20,279 bases of DNA from Turicibacter sp. UBA7094 (lineage in GTDB: Bacteria > Bacillota_I > Bacilli_A > MOL361 > Turicibacteraceae), in assembly GCA_002493395.1 (NCBI GenBank), contig DKYS01000040.1, forward strand, positions 1 through 20,279, read 5' to 3'. The notes beneath the pieces are model-generated. The model was not told where the DNA came from, did not search any database, and was given only the letters and a program-made list of their open reading frames with translations. Each line of letters opens with the position of its first letter. Position 1 is the first letter of the stretch. The translations under genes were made by a program, and so were the position numbers. Positions 14,428 through 20,279 of this stretch are shown piece after piece.

Positions 14428-14854
14428 TTTAGAGCAATTATATCGGCAAGTCATTATGGATCATTATAAAAATCCTCGTAATAAAGGATTGTTGCAAGAA
14501 GATGGGTATCATGAAGTCCATTTGAAAAACCCAACATGCGGGGATGATATTACGGTGCAAGTAAAAGTTGAGGACGGAAAACTTGTAGATTTACGTCATC
14601 AAGGAACAGGATGTTCAATTTGTTGTTCTTCGGCGTCGGTTATGACGCAAACATTAAAAGAAAAAACATTAGATGAGGCTCAAAATATTACGAATAACTT
14701 CTATGAGTTAGTTAAAGGAAATGAGTATGATGAGGATTTAGATATGGGGGATTCGCCTGTGTATCAAGGTGTTTCAAAATTTCCTGCACGTGTAAAATGT
14801 GCAACTATTTCATGGAAAGCTGCGGAGCAGGCAATTAATGAACTAAAAAAATAG
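14414..14854 (+). CDS. sufU: SufU, zinc-dependent sulfurtransferase partner of SufS
   Basis: SufU (146 aa) is an IscU-like zinc protein that takes persulfide sulfur from SufS and passes it to SufBCD. The three cysteines and the aspartate that bind zinc are visible: C42 and D44 (PTCGDD), C67 (GTGCSIC) and C129 (RVKCATISW). The stretch between the second and third cysteines carries the insertion typical of SufU over IscU. The open frame runs back to 14156, but that part is a shadow of sufS. GTG 14414 starts the expected SFSNLEQLYRQVIMDHYKNP beginning and has AAAGGAG at 14397-14403. It overlaps the sufS end by 14 bases in another frame. Confidence 0.95.
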   Translation: MSFSNLEQLYRQVIMDHYKNPRNKGLLQEDGYHEVHLKNPTCGDDITVQVKVEDGKLVDLRHQGTGCSICCSSASVMTQTLKEKTLDEAQNITNNFYELVKGNEYDEDLDMGDSPVYQGVSKFPARVKCATISWKAAEQAINELKK

Positions 14855-14891
14855 GTTAAAATCATACCAAACCGAAATGGAGGGTTACTGG

Positions 14892-16313
14892 TTGAGCGCT
14901 GAAATCAAAGAAAAAAAGCATGAACTTGAAAATATTGTAACAGATTATAAATACGGTTTTAAAACAGAGCATAAAAATTTAAAAGATACAGGAAAAGGAA
15001 TTTCTGAAGCGGTTGTTAGAGAAATCTCAGCAATTAAGGGTGAACCTGAATGGATGCTTAATTATCGATTAAAGGCGTACGCTCATTTTGCAAAGGCTGA
15101 GATGCCCTCATGGGGACCTGATTTATCAGAGATTAACTTTGATGAATATACGTACTATATTAAACCATCTGAAAAGGCTGAGAATAGTTGGGAAGATGTT
15201 CCGAATGAGATTAAGGATACGTTCGATAAATTAGGGATTCCTGAAGCTGAGGCTAAATTTTTATCAGGCGTTTCGACTCAATATGAATCAGAAGTCGTGT
15301 ATCACAACAATCAAAAGGAGCTTGAAGAAGCGGGAGTTATTTTTATGGACACAGACTCTGCGTTACGTCAATATCCGGATTTGTTTAAAGAATACTTTGG
15401 TAAAGTTATTCCTTATGCAGATAACAAGTTTGCTGCATTAAATAGTGCCGTTTGGTCGGGAGGATCATTTATTTACGTTCCAAAAGGGGTTAAAATTGAG
15501 AAACCATTACAGTCTTATTTCCGAATTAATACGGAAAGCATGGGGCAATTTGAACGAACATTGATTATTGTTGATGAAGGAGCCGATATTCATTATGTTG
15601 AAGGATGTACGGCACCGACTTACTCAGCCGATTCCTTACATGCAGCAGTTGTTGAAATCTATGTTCGCAACGGTGGACGTTGTCGCTATTCAACGATTCA
15701 AAACTGGTCAAGTAATATCTTAAATTTAGTAACGAAACGGGCTGTCTGTGAAGATTATGCGCATATGGAATGGATTGATGGAAACATCGGCTCAAAAATC
15801 ACTATGAAATATCCAGCATGTGTTTTAAAAGGTGAGGGAGCAAAAGGAACGACGATTTCAATCGCCTTTGCGGGAGAAGGGCAAATTCAAGATGCTGGTG
15901 CGAAGATGATTCACTTAGCACCTAATACATCTTCAACAATTATCTCAAAGTCGTTGTCACGAAATGGTGGAAATGTTACGTATCGAGGAACTGTAGAGCA
16001 TGGGAAAAAAGCGAAAGGAGCTAAATCTCATGTCGAATGCGATACCATTATCTTAGATAGTCTTTCTAAATCAGATACTATTCCTTATAATATTGTTAAG
16101 AATGATGATGTAACGATTCAACATGAGGCGACGGTTTCAAAAGTTTCAGAGGAACAATTATTTTACTTAATGAGTCGAGGGTTAACTGAAGAACAGGCGA
16201 CTGAAATGATTGTCATGGGATTCATTGAACCATTTGCTAAGGAATTACCGATGGAGTATGCGGTTGAATTAAATCAATTATTGAAGTTAGAAATGAACGG
16301 ATCAATTGGATAA
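14892..16313 (+). CDS. sufB: SufB, core scaffold subunit of SufBCD
   Basis: SufB (473 aa) is the main scaffold on which new Fe-S clusters form, as part of SufBC2D. The N-terminal DYKYGFKTEHKN segment, the middle WSGGSFIYVPKGVKIEKPLQ and EGCTAPTYSADSLHAAVVEI blocks, and the C-terminal EHEATVSKV-like and QLFYLMSRGL segments are all SufB hallmarks. Its length is normal for Bacilli. The longest frame begins at ATG 14877, but GGAGGG (14879-14884) overlaps that codon and stands seven bases before TTG 14892, so TTG is the better start. It is the last gene of the operon, 37 bases after sufU, and is followed by a strong terminator. The position where E. coli SufB has its C-terminal cysteine reads FYL here, as I recall for other Firmicutes. 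Confidence 0.95.
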   Translation: MSAEIKEKKHELENIVTDYKYGFKTEHKNLKDTGKGISEAVVREISAIKGEPEWMLNYRLKAYAHFAKAEMPSWGPDLSEINFDEYTYYIKPSEKAENSWEDVPNEIKDTFDKLGIPEAEAKFLSGVSTQYESEVVYHNNQKELEEAGVIFMDTDSALRQYPDLFKEYFGKVIPYADNKFAALNSAVWSGGSFIYVPKGVKIEKPLQSYFRINTESMGQFERTLIIVDEGADIHYVEGCTAPTYSADSLHAAVVEIYVRNGGRCRYSTIQNWSSNILNLVTKRAVCEDYAHMEWIDGNIGSKITMKYPACVLKGEGAKGTTISIAFAGEGQIQDAGAKMIHLAPNTSSTIISKSLSRNGGNVTYRGTVEHGKKAKGAKSHVECDTIILDSLSKSDTIPYNIVKNDDVTIQHEATVSKVSEEQLFYLMSRGLTEEQATEMIVMGFIEPFAKELPMEYAVELNQLLKLEMNGSIG

Positions 16314-16325
16314 ATAATTAAGGGG

Positions 16326-16361
16326 AAAAAGGCAATGTCGGCTTATGGACATTGCCTTTTT
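16326..16361. terminator. Terminator of the suf operon
   Basis: A perfect 14-bp stem, AAAAAGGCAATGTC (16326-16339) with GACATTGCCTTTTT (16348-16361), has an 8-base loop and a T-rich end. It starts 12 bases after the sufB stop codon and ends the five-gene operon. Confidence 0.92.
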
Positions 16362-16417
16362 CTTTGTATATTTTTGTCGGAAAAAGGGATATTAATAGAG
16401 AAAGGAATGATAAATCT

Positions 16418-16723
16418 ATGTGTATGAAAAACGTCGGGCGTAAAGACGCGTATATCCGAATTAGTTCAGGTTTAATGCTTATTAGTTTAGGAATTATGAA
16501 GCATAAAGGGTGTTTAGCTGCTTTAGGGAGTATCAAGGTTGCCGAAGGGATTACGAGATACTGTCCCATTTTGGATCTCTGTAAGTGTTCGACTATGAGC
16601 GATGAGGAATTACTTGAGGACGCGTTAGGAAGTTGTGTCCTAGATGTCGAAGAGGATGATGATGATTTTGAAGAAATAGAGCATGAATGTGGATGTCATT
16701 GTGATCATCATGCAGGGGTGTAG
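16418..16723 (+). CDS. DUF2892 family membrane protein with acidic Cys/His tail
   Basis: This 101-residue protein starts with the DUF2892 pattern: MKNVGRKDAYIRISSGLMLISLG, a short hydrophobic segment, then GSIKVAEGITRYCPILDL, as in the small YgaP-like membrane domain. The family function is not established. After residue 60 comes an unusual tail: an acidic run (78-88, EEDDDDFEE) and then a cluster of four histidines and three cysteines at 89-98 (HECGCHCDHH), a potential metal-binding end. Cysteines also occur at 32, 49, 55, 57 and 73. I chose ATG 16418, with AAAGGA at 16401-16406. A longer frame back to 16352 would run into the suf terminator. It has no clear promoter of its own, so read-through from suf is possible. 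Confidence 0.75.
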   Translation: MCMKNVGRKDAYIRISSGLMLISLGIMKHKGCLAALGSIKVAEGITRYCPILDLCKCSTMSDEELLEDALGSCVLDVEEDDDDFEEIEHECGCHCDHHAGV

Positions 16724-16882
16724 AATAGGGGATTACTAAAATAAATTTAGGGTAAATATTTTGAAATTTCCCTTCTGAAAAGTATAGCGGGATATTGTCG
16801 GTAGCAAGACAGAAACTTACTTCTGTTAGGTTATTTTATTGATGGTATAGAACTCCCCCTCCACCTTAGTATAAATTTTTCT

Positions 16883-16923
16883 AAAAATAAAAACTATCTG
16901 TCAGCCAGATAGTTTTTATTTTT
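16883..16923. terminator. Strong bidirectional terminator
   Basis: An 18-bp perfect inverted repeat (16883-16900 with 16906-16923, core AACTATCTG/CAGATAGTT) with a 5-base loop has A-rich and T-rich outer arms. It lies between the convergent DUF2892 gene and the CBS-domain gene and can serve both. The 160 bases before it, after the DUF2892 stop, hold nothing I recognise. Confidence 0.88.
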
Positions 16924-16961
16924 ATGTCTATCATCAAGAGATATGTTAAACTAGCGCCTTT

Positions 16962-17423
16962 TTATAAGGGGAAGTCATCTACCTCTAAGTCGCAATTAGG
17001 ATTGGTAGAAGGTTCGGAAATTTCTTTTAGAGCAATTTCAGCACGTCCATCGGTTAGTTGATGAATCGCTAAATCTCCCAGTGTAATCATTCCAACTAAT
17101 TGTCCGTCATTATCCGTAACAGGGAGGCGGCGAACTTGTTTATCAGCCATTAATGAGATAGCGTACCCGATTTCTTCCTCCTCTTTAATGGTGTAAACCG
17201 GCTGGGTCATTATTTCTTCAACCTTCGTATTCATCGATAGAATATCAGCGAGGGCTCGAACCACAATATCGCGATCGGTAAGAATACCAATGACATGAGA
17301 GGTATCATCTATAACTGGAACGGAACCAATGTTATGTTTTTTCATGAGTCGTGATGCATTTAAAATGGTATCATGTGCGGTAACGGCCTCAATACCATCC
17401 GTCATAAATTGTTTTACATTCAT
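16962..17423 (-). CDS. Protein with two CBS domains
   Basis: This 153-residue protein is almost entirely two CBS domains, at about residues 8-60 and 72-126. Each has the usual pattern: SRLMKKHNIGSVPVID with GILTDRDIV, and ISLMADKQVRRLPVTD with GMITLGDLA. Paired CBS domains bind adenine nucleotides such as AMP, ATP or NADH and often act as energy or stress sensors. Stand-alone proteins like B. subtilis YhcV have this architecture, and their partners are mostly unknown. AAGGAGT (complement of 17431-17437) is a clean ribosome binding site seven bases before the ATG. The acidic C-terminal tail (CDLEVDDFPL) is not part of the domains. It is a single gene, divergent from yunC. Confidence 0.92.
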   Translation of the reverse strand: MNVKQFMTDGIEAVTAHDTILNASRLMKKHNIGSVPVIDDTSHVIGILTDRDIVVRALADILSMNTKVEEIMTQPVYTIKEEEEIGYAISLMADKQVRRLPVTDNDGQLVGMITLGDLAIHQLTDGRAEIALKEISEPSTNPNCDLEVDDFPL

Positions 17424-17659
17424 GAATAGGACTCCTTATCTTTTTATAGTTATCTTTAGTTTGTGCAATCACCAATGTCTTATGCCGTTATTTTTAATCA
17501 TTATTTTGGTTAAGATTAGCAATCTCTAATAGTTGATGAATTTCAGTGAAAAGTCTAACTCTTTTAAGTTGTAGGGAAGTTGGTAGAATAATAATTTTTT
17601 TGGTAAATTATTAGCATGAATGATTAAAGGGGTGCATATGTTATAAGGAGGTGATAATC

Positions 17660-17986
17660 GTGTTAAACATAAATAAAATTAACATTGAAGGTTATGAATT
17701 CTTAACTTATGAAGTGGCGTTACCTAAAACAACATTATTTATTGTGTCACATGAAGAGGTAGGCTATATTATGTGCGCAGCTCTTGATATCGATTTCTTT
17801 AATAATAGCGAAAAGCTAAGAGCTCGTAAAATCATTGCAGGGCGCGCTGAAGGAGTTCGTAGCATTCAACAACTTTTAGAGGCTCCACTTGCAAAAGTAA
17901 CAGTTGCATGTGAGGAGTTAGGAATCAAACCGGGAACAATTGGTAAAGATGCATTAGTTTTAATGGCAAAGAGTGCCGAAAAATAG
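17660..17986 (+). CDS. yunC: YunC-type DUF1805 protein
   Basis: This 108-residue protein matches the DUF1805 family (B. subtilis YunC) as I remember it: LPKTTLFIVSHEEVGYIMCAALD, then AGRAEGVRSIQQLLEAPL, then ELGIKPGTIGKDAL. The family has a small alpha/beta fold, with function not established. The frame is open from GTG 17651, but that codon lies inside AAGGAGGTGAT (17645-17655), a full complement of the 16S 3' end, and GTG 17660 is ideally spaced from it; I therefore start at 17660 (MLNINKINIEG). It is followed by its own terminator and lies between the CBS gene and glgB. In B. subtilis, as I recall, yunC lies in the same broad chromosomal region as suf. Confidence 0.88.
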   Translation: MLNINKINIEGYEFLTYEVALPKTTLFIVSHEEVGYIMCAALDIDFFNNSEKLRARKIIAGRAEGVRSIQQLLEAPLAKVTVACEELGIKPGTIGKDALVLMAKSAEK

Positions 17987-17994
17987 TAGGGGAG

Positions 17995-18027
17995 AAAAGG
18001 TTATCTTAATGAGGGATAACCTTTTTT
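17995..18027 (+). terminator. Terminator of yunC
   Basis: AAAAGGTTATC (17995-18005) pairs perfectly with GATAACCTTTT (18015-18025), with a 9-base loop and further T residues. It begins eight bases after the yunC stop codon. Confidence 0.88.
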
Positions 18028-18144
18028 ATTGATATTTTGTTTTTTTTTGAAGATGAAAGGGAGGACTTGGTGGATATTTGATAAAAGAGGCCACTTGTTT
18101 TCTTAGTAAAAAAGTATAAAACTATGATCCGTATTTCAAATTTA

Positions 18145-18181
18145 GACAAATCAATTCCCTATTCTACGCTATAATAAAGGA
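18145..18181 (+). promoter_or_regulatory. Promoter of glgB
   Basis: A perfect TATAAT (18170-18175) extends to TATAATAAAGGA. GACA at 18145-18148 lies 21 bases upstream, the same layout as at 3238-3274. No TTGACA with a standard spacer is present. The start of transcription near 18182 would give a leader of about 115 bases. Confidence 0.55.
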
Positions 18182-18213
18182 ATAAATGATTACCATATAA
18201 GTTCGAATATCGG

Positions 18214-18273
18214 GTGACATCCGTTCTTTTGAAGCCAAGATGTGGAAGATCATTTAAAAAGAACAGGCGTCAC
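18214..18273 (+). promoter_or_regulatory. Inverted-repeat hairpin in the glgB leader
   Basis: GTGAC (18214-18218) pairs with GTCAC (18269-18273), and inside it GTTCTTTT (18223-18230) pairs with AAAAGAAC (18257-18264), separated by a symmetric 4 x 4 internal loop (ATCC against AGGC). The 26-base apex can form a further weak stem (AGATG/CATTT). The structure would lie in the 5' leader and ends 23 bases before the start codon, so it could influence translation or transcript stability. It has no T-tract and I match it to no known riboswitch class. Confidence 0.5.
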
Positions 18274-18296
18274 ACTATTATTAAGGGGGAAGTTTA

Positions 18297-20279
18297 ATGT
18301 TTGAATTTGAATTAGCACAGGAAAATCGGAACTCATTTAAAAATGAAATTAAAAGTAACTTAGCAAAAAAAGTGAAGCCATATTGTGAATTTACAGATAT
18401 TGATCGCTACTTTTTTAGCGAGGGAACGCACAAACAATTGTATAAAAAGTTTGGTGCGCATGTTGTTCGTGATGAGTCAGAAATTTTAGGAACATATTTT
18501 TGTGTTTATGCTCCTCATGCTAAGCATGTGGCGGTAGTTGGTGATTTTAATAATTGGAATGGAGAGCATCATGGGATGATTGGTGATAGTGGGATTTGGT
18601 CACTTTATATTCCTAAGTTAAAAGCAGGTCAGTTATATAAATATGAAATTACAACTTCGTGGGGGGAACGAATTCTTAAGGCAGATCCATATGCCTTTTA
18701 TGCTGAAAATCGTCCGAATACGGCTTCAATCATTTATGATATTGAAGGCTTCACTTGGACGGATGAGGCTTGGGTAAATCAACGTAAGCAGTCTAACATT
18801 TTTGAGCAACCGCTTAATATTTATGAATTGCATTTAGGATCTTGGCGTCGTGGGGAGGAGCTTATCGAGAATGAATCATTCCATACGTATGCTGAAATCG
18901 CAGATGATTTAATTCAATATGTGTTAGATCATAGCTACACGCACATCGAGTTAATGCCCCTTTATGAACATCCATTTGATGGTTCTTGGGGATACCAAGC
19001 GACAGGATATTATGCGGCAAGCAGTCGTTATGGAGAGCCTAAAGATTTAATGATGTTTATTAATCGCTGCCATGAAGCAGGAATCGGGGTTATTATGGAC
19101 TGGGTTCCAGGACATTTCTGCCGTGATGCCCACGGATTATTTAAATTTGACGGAGAACCAGTTTATGAATATCCATTTGCTGATGCGGCTGTTTCAGAAT
19201 GGGGAACTGCAAATTTTGATTTGGCTAAAGGAGAAGTTCGTAGTTTCTTGATTTCAAATGCGCTATTTTGGATGAAATATTATCATGTTGATGGGTTCCG
19301 TGTCGATGCGGTTGCTAATATTATTTACTGGGGGGGAAATAAAGATCGCGGTGAAAATCATGGAGCAATTGAATTCTTAAAACGTATGAATACAGAAGTT
19401 TTTGCAGAAGATGATAAGATTTTAATGATTGCTGAGGATTCAACAAGTTATCCTTTAGTTACAGCTCCTGTTTCAGTTGGGGGATTAGGATTTAGTTATA
19501 AATGGAATATGGGATGGATGAATGATACATTAGATTATATTGAGTTAGATAATATTTATCGTCCATATCATCATAATTATGTGACATTCGCAATGGCTTA
19601 TGCTTATAGCGAAAATTTCATTTTACCATTTTCACATGATGAGGTTGTACATGGTAAAAAATCATTAGTAGATAAAGCGCCAGGAGATTATTGGCAAAAG
19701 ATGGCTCAATTTCGCTTGTTAAGTACGTATCAAATGACATTACCGGGTAAAAAACTAAACTTCATGGCAAACGAAATTGCGCAATTCCATGAATGGAAAG
19801 ATAAAGAACAAGTTGACTGGCATTTATTAACGTATCCAGCACATGATGCTTCAAACCGCTACATCAAGGACTTAAATAAAGTGTACTTAAATGATGCAGC
19901 ATTTTGGGAGTTAGATCACTCATTTGAAGGGTTTGAATGGATTGATGTTAACAATAATGAACAAAGCATGTTCTCGTATATTCGTCGTGCAAGAGATCGT
20001 GAGGATTTTACGGTTGTTGTGTTAAACTTTAAACCAGTTTCTTACCATAACTATCGAATTGGGGTTCCACAAGATGGTGAATATGTTGAGATTTTAAATA
20101 GTGATCGTGATTATTATAATGGATCAAATCAGTATAATGGGTTGCCATTAGTTGCGTCTGAGGGAGTTTGCCACGGAAAACCTTACTTTATTGAAATGAC
20201 AATTCCTCCTTACGGAGCAGTTATCTTAAAGTATCGTGCAAAAGCAAATGAGGAAATGACGTTAGAAGAAGAGAACATG
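18297..20279 (+). CDS. glgB: 1,4-alpha-glucan branching enzyme, partial (3' end beyond window)
   Basis: GlgB makes the alpha-1,6 branches of glycogen in the cytoplasm. The frame is open for 661 codons to the window edge, close to full length. An N-terminal extension and a CBM48 domain (about 55-150, with FNNWNGEHHGM and YKYEIT) precede a GH13 barrel that starts at NIYELHLGSWRRGEE. Branching-enzyme motifs follow: ELMPLYEHPFDGSWGYQATG and DWVPGHFCRDAHGL. The catalytic nucleophile D337 (DGFRVDAV), acid/base E380 (IAEDST) and D448 (FSHDEVVHGK) are all in place. AAGGGGGAAG precedes ATG 18297. It has its own promoter and structured leader and is probably the first gene of a glycogen operon that continues to the right, though this cannot be seen here. 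Confidence 0.95.
   Translation, partial: MFEFELAQENRNSFKNEIKSNLAKKVKPYCEFTDIDRYFFSEGTHKQLYKKFGAHVVRDESEILGTYFCVYAPHAKHVAVVGDFNNWNGEHHGMIGDSGIWSLYIPKLKAGQLYKYEITTSWGERILKADPYAFYAENRPNTASIIYDIEGFTWTDEAWVNQRKQSNIFEQPLNIYELHLGSWRRGEELIENESFHTYAEIADDLIQYVLDHSYTHIELMPLYEHPFDGSWGYQATGYYAASSRYGEPKDLMMFINRCHEAGIGVIMDWVPGHFCRDAHGLFKFDGEPVYEYPFADAAVSEWGTANFDLAKGEVRSFLISNALFWMKYYHVDGFRVDAVANIIYWGGNKDRGENHGAIEFLKRMNTEVFAEDDKILMIAEDSTSYPLVTAPVSVGGLGFSYKWNMGWMNDTLDYIELDNIYRPYHHNYVTFAMAYAYSENFILPFSHDEVVHGKKSLVDKAPGDYWQKMAQFRLLSTYQMTLPGKKLNFMANEIAQFHEWKDKEQVDWHLLTYPAHDASNRYIKDLNKVYLNDAAFWELDHSFEGFEWIDVNNNEQSMFSYIRRARDREDFTVVVLNFKPVSYHNYRIGVPQDGEYVEILNSDRDYYNGSNQYNGLPLVASEGVCHGKPYFIEMTIPPYGAVILKYRAKANEEMTLEEENM

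Noticed and set aside
17590..17630. TTGGTA and GATTAA as a yunC promoter
   Set aside because: The -10 matches poorly, and other placements are equally good by chance in AT-rich sequence.
1..20279. CRISPR array, insertion sequence, prophage or defence island
   Set aside because: No regularly spaced direct repeats, transposase, integrase, terminal inverted repeats or phage genes were seen; gene content is core metabolism and transport.

Overview
The window is AT-rich, has strong purine-rich ribosome binding sites, and carries a sufC-sufD-sufS-sufU-sufB operon. That order is typical of Bacilli and related low-GC Firmicutes. Together with a YunC-type protein, a YjeM-type permease and a glgB start, this suggests a host-associated low-GC Firmicute. 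Turicibacter or a relative is my guess from overall feel, not something the sequence proves. Most of the window is ordinary core metabolism. I see no tRNA, rRNA, CRISPR array, insertion sequence or phage module, and no obvious multi-gene novel system.

Layout, left to right. Positions 1-450 hold a possible very small ORF with a strong ribosome binding site and then no convincing gene. Two minus-strand genes (452-895 and 971-1513) encode unrecognised proteins, the second membrane-anchored. Divergent from them is glpK (1640-3127), a glycerol kinase without glp neighbours. The 3128-3805 gap is the least ordinary stretch: it has a promoter-like box followed at once by a terminator-like hairpin, a second hairpin, and then a decayed, frameshifted C-terminal piece of a DUF554 membrane protein gene. 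A Nudix hydrolase (3806-4252) and an M24B aminopeptidase P (4376-5614) follow, then a YjeM-family amino acid permease (5884-7374).

Convergent with the permease are two paralogous Na/phosphate cotransporter genes on the minus strand. One is short and lacks a PhoU domain (7417-8379); the other is long and has one (8865-10481). They are separated by 485 bases rich in inverted repeats. After a 570-base gap comes the suf operon (11054-16313), which encodes the Fe-S cluster scaffold complex SufBCD, the cysteine desulfurase SufS and the sulfur-transfer partner SufU. It is closed by a strong terminator. A DUF2892 membrane protein with an acidic, Cys/His-rich tail lies just beyond it.

The right end has a two-CBS-domain protein (minus strand), a YunC/DUF1805 protein, and the start of glgB (18297 to the window edge). 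glgB sits behind a promoter and an inverted-repeat leader. Nearly every transcription unit ends in a clear stem plus T-tract, so operon boundaries are easy to read. Several starts were moved from the longest open frame to the codon that follows a proper ribosome binding site (Nudix, pepP, the long Na/Pi gene, sufU, sufB, DUF2892, yunC).
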